From Mesorhizobium denitrificans (GTDB taxonomy: Bacteria > Pseudomonadota > Alphaproteobacteria > Rhizobiales > Rhizobiaceae): DNA of 35,750 bases. Positions 1-8,090 of the stretch are shown piece after piece (the first letter of the stretch is position 1; the number at the start of each line of letters is the position of its first letter). The notes below the pieces were generated by a model. That model had not been told where the DNA came from, made no database searches, and saw only the letters and a list, made by a program, of their open reading frames with translations. The stretch covers positions 1 to 35,750 of the forward strand of contig NZ_QURN01000024.1 in NCBI RefSeq assembly GCF_003403035.1, written 5' to 3'. The translations under genes and the position numbers were made by a program.

Positions 1-88
1 ATTGACCCCAGCATGACTCGAAATCCATAATCAGAGGTGGCTCACTTCTCGATGGAAAACCCGGCTCACTTCTGAGTGGAAATCAACA
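1..88 (-). mobile_element. IS21-family element terminus, left copy, facing out of the window
   Basis: These 88 bases are the exact reverse complement of 35658-35745. Read on the minus strand the end starts TGTTGATTTCCAC and carries two tandem imperfect copies of a TTCCAYNNAGAAGTGAGCC-like unit, the layout of multiple terminal repeats known from IS21-family ends. No istA or istB is inside the window because the element body lies to the left. Both window edges carry the same element end, so there are two copies in opposite orientation. The family assignment rests on the end sequence only. Confidence 0.75.
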
Positions 89-186
89 CCCGGAACCTGT
101 CTCGTTCTTAAAATTACAAGTCGCACTGCCAAAGCTGGTCCGTGGCGTCGTATGTTGGGAATTCAGGTGTCTCGCTGAAATATTCA

Positions 187-1221
187 TCATGCCACCGCGT
201 CGACATTCTGCCTCGCAAAGTGTGGCGCGACGTCCGATGCAAAGCGTTGCATCATTTCGATCATGTCCGCCTGGTTCTGACCGAAGCCACAACTCAGAAT
301 AACCTCGTCGATTCCCGCATCCTGATATTGCCCCAGGCGATCGATCATCTCCGAGGGTGTACAGACGAGGACGTTCCGTTCTAGCTCATCTATCGTCTGC
401 TTTCGCGGCAGTGGTTCGACCAACCCGTTTTTCACGACCCCCGGCCCGGAGAAGACATTGTCGAAGCGCTTGTAGTAGTCGTGGATGAATTCGAGACTCC
501 GCGTTGCTTCCGCCCTGTCGCGCGCCGCGTAAGCCACGCGCTGGAGAGCGAGCCTGCTGTGTCTTCCTGCCTCGCCGGCCGCCTCTTTGCCACGCTTGAA
601 CGCGTCGACTTGCTCCAGGAGAACTGAGTGGGCTTCCTGCAGGGGCGTGGTTTGCACACTCAACCCCTTGCTTGCAGCACTGTAGATGGCTTCGGGAGCC
701 ATTGCCGCCACCATCATTGGCACGCGGCGCATCGGACGAGGCATGACCGTGATAGGATCGAACTGGTAATACTTGCCATTCCAGGAAATTTCTTCACCGC
801 TCAGCAGCGCCTGCAGAACAGCGAACGATTCATCGAATTTCTCGCGCGACTTCTCGATTGGCGTGCCAAGGCGGGCTAGTTCGAAGCCGAACGCGCCGCG
901 CCCGACTCCAAGATTCAGACGTCCGTCGCAGAGTATATCCGCCAGCACAATCTCACCGGCAAACACCCGCATGTCACGAACTGGCAAGACTGCGATTGCG
1001 GTCGTGATCTCCACTTGCTTCGTTAACGTTGCTACCTTGACCGCCATTTGCAGCGGTGAAGGCACCAGCAGCAGATTTACCAGGTGATGCTCGGGTATCG
1101 AAACCGCACGAAAGCCAAGCTTGTCGGCGAGTACCGCCTGCTCCAGCATATTCGAATACAGCTGTTTGCCCCCGAATTCCTTTGAGGGGAGATAGCTGGT
1201 GAGGAAGTAATTGAAATCCAA
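187..1221 (-). CDS. Luciferase-like (LLM class) flavin-dependent monooxygenase
   Basis: A 344-residue protein of the bacterial luciferase TIM-barrel family, which uses reduced flavin (FMNH2 or F420) to oxidise small substrates in the cytosol. Visible family landmarks are the N-terminal PEHH segment near residue 44, the GRLNLGVGRGAFGFE segment near residue 100 that contributes to the flavin site, and the late IDEVILSCGFG strand. The length is normal for the family and both ends look intact, even though the IS end lies only about 100 bp downstream. The start appears to be TTG; no in-frame ATG is available upstream before non-homologous sequence. It is divergent from a LysR gene at 1387, which probably controls it. 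The substrate cannot be inferred. Confidence 0.85.
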   Translation of the reverse strand: MDFNYFLTSYLPSKEFGGKQLYSNMLEQAVLADKLGFRAVSIPEHHLVNLLLVPSPLQMAVKVATLTKQVEITTAIAVLPVRDMRVFAGEIVLADILCDGRLNLGVGRGAFGFELARLGTPIEKSREKFDESFAVLQALLSGEEISWNGKYYQFDPITVMPRPMRRVPMMVAAMAPEAIYSAASKGLSVQTTPLQEAHSVLLEQVDAFKRGKEAAGEAGRHSRLALQRVAYAARDRAEATRSLEFIHDYYKRFDNVFSGPGVVKNGLVEPLPRKQTIDELERNVLVCTPSEMIDRLGQYQDAGIDEVILSCGFGQNQADMIEMMQRFASDVAPHFARQNVDAVA

Positions 1222-1386
1222 TGTCTTGGCCCGCCCTGTTGTTGTCCGAACATATGGAGCCTCGACAGTTCGAGAAAGCGAATTTAATTGCTCTTTATAA
1301 TCGCATTATTTGCATTATGCTGCGATAAACGCCTGCGCATCGCGCGGCAGCGAAAAGATGTCCTCAAATCAAGGTAGAGCAGCCTC
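1222..1386. promoter_or_regulatory. Divergent promoter region between LLM monooxygenase and LysR regulator
   Basis: The 165-bp gap is AT-rich around 1285-1325. It holds a perfect 13-bp palindrome ATAAT-CGC-ATTAT (1297-1309) with a second GCATTAT at 1312-1318, which repeats the GCATTAT at 1303-1309. There is also CTCGA-CAGT-TCGAG at 1261-1274. LysR proteins normally bind T-N11-A palindromes in such divergent gaps, so 1297-1309 is the better operator candidate. No strong sigma70 promoter is obvious. Confidence 0.4.
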
Positions 1387-2247
1387 GTGAACCTCGCGCA
1401 TGTGCAGACTTTTCTCGTCGTGATAGAAACCGGTAATTTGAACAAGGCTGCAGACCGGCTCAACGTTACCCAGTCAACTGTAACGGCACGCATCAATGCG
1501 CTGGAACACCTTCTGGGACAACGCCTTCTCACGCGAAACAAGTCGGGCGCTGTGGTCACCGCGACTGGCGCCAAATTTCTGAAACATGCCCAGATATTGG
1601 TGCAGGTATGGAAACAGGTGCGGCACGACACATCGCTTCCGAAAGGCTTTACGGATGTCTGCAATTTCGGCTGCACAGATGTTCTGTGGGGCGGCGCCGG
1701 GGCACTGATGCTCAACATTCTGCGTGAGCACCACAAATCGATGGCCATCAAAGTCGAAAATGGCAACGAGAATGATATTCGCTCATGGATCGCAAACGAC
1801 ATGGTCGATCTCGCGATTTCCTATGATCCGCCATATGCGTCCGGCTGCACTATAATGCCGCTTTTCGAGGATATTCTGATCGAGGTGTCGACAGTTCCGC
1901 GAGAGCTTATGCGATGGGATCCACTTTATGTTTATGTCGATTATGGTGAGGATTTTCGCCGCTGGCATGTGGAGAAATACCCGGTAGACGATACCGCTGT
2001 TGTAACCTTCTCGGATGTCAGCTTCGCCCTGGAACATATAATTTCACAGGGCGGCGCCGCCTATGTTCCAATGCGTCTGGTCAAGGACGCCCTTGAGGAG
2101 CGCACCCTTTTTGAGGTGGATGATGCTCCGCGCTTTCACCGCGTGGCTTACCTGTCGTTCCACAAGAACAGGACGCAGAAATGGTCATGGCTTCCTGCCG
2201 CGATCGAATCTTTTCGCGAGCGCTTTGTGGGGTCGCCAGCATCGTGA
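1387..2247 (+). CDS. LysR-family transcriptional regulator
   Basis: A 286-residue LysR-type regulator starting at GTG. The N-terminal winged helix-turn-helix is clear in residues 1-60 (VQTFLVVIETGNLNKAADRLN, then TQSTVTARINALEHLLGQRLL), followed by a linker helix and an effector-binding domain from about residue 90. The effector domain is less canonical than usual and slightly short (LTTRs are normally 295-310 residues), so the ligand cannot be guessed. It is transcribed away from the LLM monooxygenase, the standard arrangement for an LTTR and its target. The region 2248-2407 after it holds no gene that I can support. Confidence 0.88.
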   Translation: MNLAHVQTFLVVIETGNLNKAADRLNVTQSTVTARINALEHLLGQRLLTRNKSGAVVTATGAKFLKHAQILVQVWKQVRHDTSLPKGFTDVCNFGCTDVLWGGAGALMLNILREHHKSMAIKVENGNENDIRSWIANDMVDLAISYDPPYASGCTIMPLFEDILIEVSTVPRELMRWDPLYVYVDYGEDFRRWHVEKYPVDDTAVVTFSDVSFALEHIISQGGAAYVPMRLVKDALEERTLFEVDDAPRFHRVAYLSFHKNRTQKWSWLPAAIESFRERFVGSPAS

Positions 2248-2407
2248 GCAGGAACAAACTCGCTGACGGTCTTTCTCTGATTGGAATGGACGGCAAGCTT
2301 GTGCGTCAGTATCTTCATACACATTTACGATCATCCGCGCGTCGCCACCCATTTGCGCGGTTTGCTTAGCCGCCGTCGACGTGCAAATTTTACGAAGTCC
2401 GCCGATG

Positions 2408-3223
2408 TCAGCGATCAAGCTCGGCTGCCGCAAGCTCAGCGATCTTCAGATCGATTTCCGCCAGCGGGTCGTCATCTGTGAGAAACCAAGCTGCCGACAA
2501 CCCGGTCCACGCAAGTACCCATTGCAGCAACCGCCTTCGTTCAAGCTTTGCCGCCGCCGCTACAATGTTCAGGCGACTTTGAAAGCGCCCCGGTTGCGTT
2601 GCCACCGGTCGACTTGGATCGCTCAAATCCGGATTGGTGAAGATGTTGGCAAAGTCGAAGCCGCGTTCGCCTGCCAACCCATGCGGATCGATGGCAAGCC
2701 AACCGCGCGGACCGAAGTCGAGCACATTGTCGTGGTGCAAATCGCCATGAAGAACCACTTGTTCTCGCGGATCGGCAAGAAGCGTGCGCGAGGCATCGAG
2801 GCTTCGCATTAAAATGCCCCCATGCGTTTGCGCAGCCGGTTCCAGTTCGCGGAACCAGACATCGAGCGGGACCAACTCAGGCAAAGGCTTGGGCCGCTGC
2901 CGATGCAGTCTGGCGGCTGTCGCACACAAAATTCGGCAGGCTTGATCGTCATCGCCGTTCCGGGCCATGTCGGCCAAAGACCAGTTAGCCGTTGCACGCT
3001 CCAAAAGCAGAGCCGTTTCGCTCCGCTCAAATACCTGCGCCGCTCCGTCGCCAGCCCACCAATCCATCAGAGCTGCGCCGCGCTGCTGATCCGGGTTGTT
3101 TGATAGTTTCAACATCGCCGGCTGATCGCCCGTTCGGAGCGCTGGCAAGAGGTTCGCGGCAGACGTGACGATTGGGTCGCCATCAGCGACAAGGTTCCAG
3201 AGCTTCAGATAAGTATCGAACAT
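2408..3223 (-). CDS. Aminoglycoside O-phosphotransferase, APH(6) type
   Basis: About 271 residues, close to the length of the streptomycin 6-kinases (StrB/APH(6)-Id about 278). The kinase catalytic loop VVLHGDLHHDNVLDF is present in the C-terminal half, followed by the metal-binding segment LAIDPHGLAGERGFD; both match the APH(6) subfamily rather than the APH(3') or choline kinase groups. The family phosphorylates streptomycin on the 6-hydroxyl in the cytosol using ATP. I place the start at the ATG beginning MFDTYLKLW because homologous sequence begins there; its ribosome binding site is poor, so the start is uncertain. No integron, transposon or other resistance gene is adjacent, so it may be an intrinsic chromosomal gene rather than an acquired cassette. 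Actual resistance is not shown. Confidence 0.85.
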   Translation of the reverse strand: MFDTYLKLWNLVADGDPIVTSAANLLPALRTGDQPAMLKLSNNPDQQRGAALMDWWAGDGAAQVFERSETALLLERATANWSLADMARNGDDDQACRILCATAARLHRQRPKPLPELVPLDVWFRELEPAAQTHGGILMRSLDASRTLLADPREQVVLHGDLHHDNVLDFGPRGWLAIDPHGLAGERGFDFANIFTNPDLSDPSRPVATQPGRFQSRLNIVAAAAKLERRRLLQWVLAWTGLSAAWFLTDDDPLAEIDLKIAELAAAELDR

Positions 3224-3300
3224 AACGAACGCATCATCGAAAAATTGTCGGAAAGAACAAAATAAGTACAACTTCTTGACGACACGTTTCGAAATATGCT

Positions 3301-3374
3301 GCAGGCAGCCAAGCTCAGCCTGCGCATTTGCCTTAAGGCACTGGCGATATTGCCATCAGGCAATATCGCCTTTT
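3301..3374 (+). terminator. Strong hairpin cluster between APH and gloA; 12-bp stem with T tract
   Basis: GGCGATATTGCC (3343-3354), loop ATCA, GGCAATATCGCC (3359-3370), then TTTT: a perfect 12-bp stem in intrinsic-terminator form on the plus strand. It is preceded by a 12-bp palindrome TGCCTTAAGGCA (3329-3340) and a GCAGGC/GCCTGC pair (3301-3306, 3318-3323). The neighbouring genes are both on the minus strand, where the T tract is missing, so the orientation is odd. It may still act as a 3' barrier for the gloA transcript. Confidence 0.6.
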
Positions 3375-3410
3375 CCGGAATGATGGACGTTCGATCAGAT
3401 AGAGCCGCGA

Positions 3411-3827
3411 TTAACCCCAGACCATCGTATCAAGGTCAATCAGCTCGATCTTGTATCCATCGGGGTCTTCGACGAAGGCGATATTCGTCGTACCGTGCAT
3501 CATAGGTCCGGGCTTGCGCGGAACGTTCGCGCCATTGGCTTCCAGCTCCTTGCAGATACCGTAAATGTCGCGCACGCCGAGCGCGATGTGGCCATAGGCC
3601 GTGCCAAGTTGATAGCCCTCCGGCTTGTCCCAATTATAGGTAAGCTCGATCACGGCGTTATCTTGCTCTGGCCCGTAGCCGACAAAAGCGAGCGTGAACT
3701 TTCCGTCTGGGAACTCGTTGCGGCGGAGCAGCTTCATTCCGAGTAGACGCGTGTAGAAATCAATCGACTTTTCGAGGTCTTTCACGCGCAGCATGGTATG
3801 CATGAGGCGGAATTTCGCTTCGCTCAT
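3411..3827 (-). CDS. gloA: Lactoylglutathione lyase (glyoxalase I)
   Basis: A 138-residue single-domain glyoxalase I that converts the hemithioacetal of methylglyoxal and glutathione to S-lactoylglutathione. The four metal ligands of GloA are all visible: His in RLMHTMLRV, Glu in AVIELTYN, His in YGHIALGV and Glu in KIELIDL. The length matches E. coli GloA (135). The start ATG at 3827 overlaps the stop of the upstream DUF59 gene as ATGA and has AGGAGA upstream, so translation is probably coupled. It is the last gene of the transporter transcription unit. Its presence suggests that the pathway produces a 2-oxoaldehyde, or that GloA and the FAD oxidase act together on D-lactate; both are inference. 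Confidence 0.93.
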   Translation of the reverse strand: MSEAKFRLMHTMLRVKDLEKSIDFYTRLLGMKLLRRNEFPDGKFTLAFVGYGPEQDNAVIELTYNWDKPEGYQLGTAYGHIALGVRDIYGICKELEANGANVPRKPGPMMHGTTNIAFVEDPDGYKIELIDLDTMVWG

Positions 3828-4570
3828 CGAGCATTCTCCTGTTTGTTTATGTTGTTTGTCGGCGCGAAGGCAGTGCAGCCGACGCCAATGCGCCGTCCGG
3901 CCACCAGCATTCGGCACATCTCACCGCTTGCGGCGGCACTTGTACTAACGCGCCTTATCTCCCGCAGATGTGCGTTTAGATCAGCGACGGCTGCGCCCGC
4001 TGCATCACAGACCGCGGGTTGAGCGGCGTCATGAGCAATGCCGGCTTCGCGACGCTTCTCCATCACTGCGGCCCAGAGTGGGGCAATAGAAGCGTCGTCC
4101 AATAGATCGAAGGCGCGGATTTTAGCTGCGCAAATCGCTGTATCGTCCATGCCGGATTTGCCGATGGCAGCGATCAAGGGGGCTTGGCGCATAAGCATCG
4201 CCTTGGTTGCAAAGTCGCGCTGAAGAGCAGTCAGGTCGCCAACGGCGTGCGTGGGAAAGACGGCTTCGAAAGCCAGTCCTTGGCTAATGCCTCGGCTGAT
4301 CTGCGCTTCCGCAAAATGGTCGACGAGTTCCAGCCGGAAGCCCGTGGCCCACGGCAGAGACAACACGGCCTTGCGCATATCCTGTGCCATCAGCCAAGCG
4401 AAATTGGCAGGGCACCAATAGCTCGGAAGACGAATGGAAACGGCGACGTCGCCTTCGTTTACTTCCACGCCTACAACGAAATCAAGCTCGCCCGCCGTTT
4501 CGTCAATTTCAGGGTCACGCACGGCGGAAATAACGCGCTGCACTTCCGCAATGCGCTCGGCGTCAGTCAT
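3824..4570 (-). CDS. MIP18/DUF59-domain protein (SufT/PaaD-like) with long C-terminal extension
   Basis: 248 residues. The first 100 or so resemble the MIP18/DUF59 fold: an [21 protein letters not shown] opening, a [16 protein letters not shown] segment with the conserved cysteine after the central strand, and a following amphipathic helix. DUF59 proteins assist iron-sulfur or other metal centre assembly of oxidoreductases. The remaining 150 residues, mostly helical and alanine-rich, are not part of the core domain, so the protein is more than twice the usual size. It starts 3 bp after the amidohydrolase stop and its own stop overlaps gloA. DUF59-amidohydrolase pairs occur in oxygenase operons of other bacteria (family knowledge), but here no oxygenase is present. 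Confidence 0.65.
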   Translation of the reverse strand: MTDAERIAEVQRVISAVRDPEIDETAGELDFVVGVEVNEGDVAVSIRLPSYWCPANFAWLMAQDMRKAVLSLPWATGFRLELVDHFAEAQISRGISQGLAFEAVFPTHAVGDLTALQRDFATKAMLMRQAPLIAAIGKSGMDDTAICAAKIRAFDLLDDASIAPLWAAVMEKRREAGIAHDAAQPAVCDAAGAAVADLNAHLREIRRVSTSAAASGEMCRMLVAGRRIGVGCTAFAPTNNINKQENAR

Positions 4571-4573
4571 GGC

Positions 4574-5575
4574 TCACGCTGCCTTTTCGAGCGATTGATC
4601 GGCCGGAACGTCGATGCCGTAGAGCTTGGCGGCGTTCAGGCCGAGTATCTTGCGTTTCACGTCGAGCGTCAGATGCGTGCCTGCCTCGCGCGCGGTTTCT
4701 TCGTCAAACTCGAACTCCATGAATTTCTCGATGATCCAGTTCGGACTGGTGATCGCGTAGTCCGAGCCGAAGAGGAGCCGATCCGGCCCAAGATAGAAGA
4801 GCATGTCGCACATCATCTTGGCGAAGTATTTGGGCCGGGCGTGGATGTAGGACGGGATAAGCGCCAGACCGGCGTAAACGTTCGACTCCTGCCCGGCAAT
4901 GAAGCAGAAATCATCGATGCGCGGCATTCCGCAATGGTCGATGATGAATGTCAGGTCCGGGTTGTTCGTGGCGATGTAATCTATGTCACGCACGTCGAAG
5001 GCGTCATAGTCGAGTGGGTAGGTGGTCGGCCCTTTGTGGATGTGGATCTTGCGCACGCCCAGTTCGAGGCACCTGTCCATATAGGGCTGCACAAACGGGT
5101 CCTTCATGGAATAGCCGCGCGATGCGCCCTTCCATTCGCCGGTGTAGAGCTTGACGCCGGTAATGCCCCATTGCTCGACATCGCGCTCAAGCTGCTTGAT
5201 GCCGAGCGGACCGTCGCGAGGATCTATGCGACCGTTCAGTATGACCTTTTCCGGGTGCAATTTCTTGAACGCGCTGCACTGCTCTGTGGTGTTAAAGCCG
5301 TTGATGAAGAAGTCGCGCAGATAGACCGGCAGCATGACCGCGACGTCGACATACCCATCAACGAACAAATCCTTGGCGGCCTTGTCGATACCCTGCCATG
5401 CGAACTCTTCTGCGGTCCACATCTGGTTGGCGGGTGTCATCGCCTTGTGGGCGCCGTAGAATGTGTCGATGAACATCTGGCCGTTGCGGTTACGGATGTT
5501 TTCCGGGCGTGCGTCCCAGACGTGGCAATGCGCGTCCACGACGAAAATCTTGTCGCCATTTTCCGTCACATACAT
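4574..5575 (-). CDS. Amidohydrolase-2 family metal-dependent hydrolase
   Basis: 333 residues of the amidohydrolase-2 (ACMSD / gamma-resorcylate decarboxylase) TIM-barrel family. Metal and catalytic landmarks are the N-terminal VDAHCHVWD (HxH), the His in KIHIHKGPTTY, the His in FIIDHCGMPRI, and the Asp in LLFGSDYAIT. Members hydrolyse lactones or amides, or decarboxylate carboxylic acids. In this sugar locus a sugar-acid lactonase role would fill an otherwise missing step, but that is inference. The start ATG at 5575 has GGAGGAAATGCG in front. It lies 47 bp after the FAD oxidase and 3 bp before the DUF59 gene, so all three share a transcript. Confidence 0.82.
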   Translation of the reverse strand: MYVTENGDKIFVVDAHCHVWDARPENIRNRNGQMFIDTFYGAHKAMTPANQMWTAEEFAWQGIDKAAKDLFVDGYVDVAVMLPVYLRDFFINGFNTTEQCSAFKKLHPEKVILNGRIDPRDGPLGIKQLERDVEQWGITGVKLYTGEWKGASRGYSMKDPFVQPYMDRCLELGVRKIHIHKGPTTYPLDYDAFDVRDIDYIATNNPDLTFIIDHCGMPRIDDFCFIAGQESNVYAGLALIPSYIHARPKYFAKMMCDMLFYLGPDRLLFGSDYAITSPNWIIEKFMEFEFDEETAREAGTHLTLDVKRKILGLNAAKLYGIDVPADQSLEKAA

Positions 5576-5622
5576 CGCATTTCCTCCAGCTTGCGCGGCC
5601 CCGAGCCAAGCGCGTCGATATT

Positions 5623-7065
5623 CTAGTCGGGCATGAGACCGCCCGGATTCATCATGCCTTGCGGATCGAATGCGGACTTGATGGCCTTCATCAACTGCCG
5701 GCTCTCTGGCGTCAGCCAATCCCAATACACATCGCGACGGCTGCGACCGACGCCGTGTTCCGCGCTGAACGAGCCGCCAAGATCGCGCACAATGTCATAG
5801 AGCGAGGCGAGCACGCGCGGCGTGGCTGCGGCGATTTCCTCGGTTGGCATGTCGTGCGGCGGCAGCACGTTGAAATGGATATTGCCGTCGCCCGCGTGAC
5901 CGTATGCAAGAGGCTGCCAACCGGGCCAGTCCGAAGCGATTGCCTGCCTGCATGAATCGATCATACGCGGCACATCCGACAGGCGGACGGAAAGGTCCGT
6001 GCGCACATGCCGCCCGCGTTTTGCCTGACCTTCGACCAGGTCTTCGCGGATGGCCCAGAAGGCGCGAGCCTGCGCGCGGCTTTGCGCAATTGTGCCGTCG
6101 CCGAGCAAGCCGGCTTCAAACGCTTCAGCCAGCAATGTTTCGATCAAAACGCGCCCATCGATGGCCGCACTGCATCCCAGTTCCATGATGATGTGAACCG
6201 GCCAATCGCCCTCCAGTGGCGGGCGCGTATCGGGGTTGCCAAGCTTGGCCATTGCGATGCATTCGGAGCCGATCACCTCGAATGCGGTCAGCAGGTCGGA
6301 GCAAATCCTGCGCGCCATGCCGAAAAGCCGCATCGCGGATTCGAAAGATTCTGCGCCGAGATAGGCCGTCTCAACATTGGCAGGGCGCGGAAACAGCTTC
6401 ACCTCCACGCCGGTAATGATGCCGAGCGAACCTTCGGAGCCGATAAGAAGCTGCTTGAAATCATAGCCGCGATTGTCTTTGCGCAAACCCGTCATGCCTT
6501 GCCAAAGGCTGCCATCGGGCAGCACCGCTTCAAGACCCAGCACGAGGTCGCGCGTCATGCCGTAGCGCAGCACATTGATGCCGCCCGCATTGGTCGCGAC
6601 ATTGCCACCGATCTGGCAGGAGCCTTGTGCGCCAAGCGCGAGCGGGAAGAGCATGTCCTCGTTTTCCGCAGCATCCTTCATGGATTGCAGAACGACGCCG
6701 GCATCGGCGCGCATCGTGAAATTGGTGGGGTCGATTGAGCGGATACGGTTCAGCCGTTCCAGTGAGAGAACAATTGTCCCTTGGGCATCGTTTCCGACCG
6801 TGCCGGAAACGAGCCCGGTATTGCCGCCCTGCGGGATGATCGCGAGCCGATACTTGCTGCAGATACGGACGATTTGCTGAACTTCATCGACGGATTTCGG
6901 GCGCAGCACTGCGCACGCAGCGCCAAGATAATCGCCGGTCCAGTCGTGCAGATAGCGCACGGCATCGGGTGCATTGCCGTCGATCACGCCCGAATTGTCG
7001 AGCGAGTGGCGAAAGGCATCCAGTGCGTCAGCCACGCGCTGTTCGGCGCTCATTACAGTGTCCAT
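5623..7065 (-). CDS. FAD-linked oxidase, GlcD / D-2-hydroxyacid dehydrogenase family
   Basis: 480 residues with an N-terminal FAD-binding-4 (PCMH-type) domain, seen in IIPQGGNTGLVSG and ALGAQGSCQIGGNVATNAGG, and a C-terminal FAD-oxidase domain with the family signatures GHAGDGNIHFNV and SAEHGVGRSRRD. Relatives oxidise glycolate, D-lactate or D-2-hydroxyglutarate and pass electrons to a quinone or a partner subunit. No GlcE or GlcF partner is nearby, which favours the single-subunit D-2-hydroxyacid dehydrogenase type. The start ATG at 7065 shares one base with the permease stop (TGATG); an ATG four codons later (7053) is an alternative. Its place in the operon fits oxidation of glycolate or D-lactate released from the imported substrate (inference). 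Confidence 0.87.
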   Translation of the reverse strand: MDTVMSAEQRVADALDAFRHSLDNSGVIDGNAPDAVRYLHDWTGDYLGAACAVLRPKSVDEVQQIVRICSKYRLAIIPQGGNTGLVSGTVGNDAQGTIVLSLERLNRIRSIDPTNFTMRADAGVVLQSMKDAAENEDMLFPLALGAQGSCQIGGNVATNAGGINVLRYGMTRDLVLGLEAVLPDGSLWQGMTGLRKDNRGYDFKQLLIGSEGSLGIITGVEVKLFPRPANVETAYLGAESFESAMRLFGMARRICSDLLTAFEVIGSECIAMAKLGNPDTRPPLEGDWPVHIIMELGCSAAIDGRVLIETLLAEAFEAGLLGDGTIAQSRAQARAFWAIREDLVEGQAKRGRHVRTDLSVRLSDVPRMIDSCRQAIASDWPGWQPLAYGHAGDGNIHFNVLPPHDMPTEEIAAATPRVLASLYDIVRDLGGSFSAEHGVGRSRRDVYWDWLTPESRQLMKAIKSAFDPQGMMNPGGLMPD

Positions 7066-8066
7066 CAGCCGAAGTAACGGACGCGGATGGCGTCGATTGC
7101 GACAGCGATGAAGATCATGACGCCGCCGATGATGCCGACATAGAAGGACGGCACGGCGATGATGGCTAGGCCGACCTGAATGACGGTGAGCAGCAGCACG
7201 CCGCCAAGAACGCCGACGACATTGCCACGACCACCGAACACACTGACGCCGCCGATGATCGGCGCGGCGATGGCGTAGAGCAGATAGCTGGAGCCCTGAT
7301 TGGAGGTGATCGCCATCTGCCACGAAGCCAGCAGGAAGCCTGCTACGCCAGCCAGCGCTCCGGCAAGCGTGTAGGTGATGATCTTGATGCGGTCGACGCG
7401 AATGCCGGCAGAATTGGACGCCACCGCATTGCCGCCGACAGCGTAAATACTACGGCCGAGCACAGTGTTTTTGAGTAGAATCGCCATGCCGATCAGCGCG
7501 ACGACAAAGATGACGGGCATGATCGGCCAGCCGCCGATAGTAGCCTGTCCAATCCACACATAGCCCTGCGGCAGGTTGGTGATTGTGCGGCCCTGCGTAA
7601 GCGCCAGAAGTGCGCCCTGCAAAATGATCATCATTGAAAGCGTCTGGATCAGCGATACCATCTTGAGTTTGGTGATGCAGATGCCGTTGAAGAGGCCGAT
7701 CAGCGTTGCCACGCCAACACCTATGAGCATGGCGAGAAACCAGGGCAAGCCGAGGTCTGAATAGGCCATCGCGCCGATTGCTGAGGAAAAGCCAAGGTTG
7801 GCGGGAAGCGAAAGGTCGATTTCTGCGACCAGCAGCGGCAGCGCAACGGCGAGCCCGATCATGCCCAGCACAGTGGCCTGAACCATGATGTTCTGCAGGT
7901 TGAAGGTCGTGAAGAAATATTCGTTGAACATGCCGAACAGGACGACGAGCGCGATCAGCCAGATCCACACGACGTTGTGCAATATCCAGCCCAGAATGGA
8001 TGGTCCGTGATCTTGCGAGTTCGGCGCGGCGGCGGGCTTGGCGGCAGTGGCTGATGTTTGGCTCAT
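7065..8066 (-). CDS. Ribose-type sugar ABC transporter permease
   Basis: 333 residues of the RbsC/XylH family of inner-membrane permeases. A short polar N-terminus (about 25 residues) precedes 8-10 hydrophobic segments. The family segment AVGGNAVASNSAGIRVDRIK, the cytoplasmic coupling loop, and the late GGVSVFGGRGNVVGVLGG motif are visible. Only one permease gene is present, so the transporter is probably a homodimer, as in ribose systems. It follows the ATPase gene by 24 bp and overlaps the FAD oxidase start. Confidence 0.93.
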   Translation of the reverse strand: MSQTSATAAKPAAAPNSQDHGPSILGWILHNVVWIWLIALVVLFGMFNEYFFTTFNLQNIMVQATVLGMIGLAVALPLLVAEIDLSLPANLGFSSAIGAMAYSDLGLPWFLAMLIGVGVATLIGLFNGICITKLKMVSLIQTLSMMIILQGALLALTQGRTITNLPQGYVWIGQATIGGWPIMPVIFVVALIGMAILLKNTVLGRSIYAVGGNAVASNSAGIRVDRIKIITYTLAGALAGVAGFLLASWQMAITSNQGSSYLLYAIAAPIIGGVSVFGGRGNVVGVLGGVLLLTVIQVGLAIIAVPSFYVGIIGGVMIFIAVAIDAIRVRYFG

Positions 8067-8090
8067 GGTTTCCTTCCCTGTGCGGCGGTT

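Noticed and set aside
4184-5626. A 480-codon plus-strand open frame
   Set aside because: It lies antisense to the DUF59 and amidohydrolase genes. Its translation has no recognisable domain and a composition typical of a GC-rich shadow frame.
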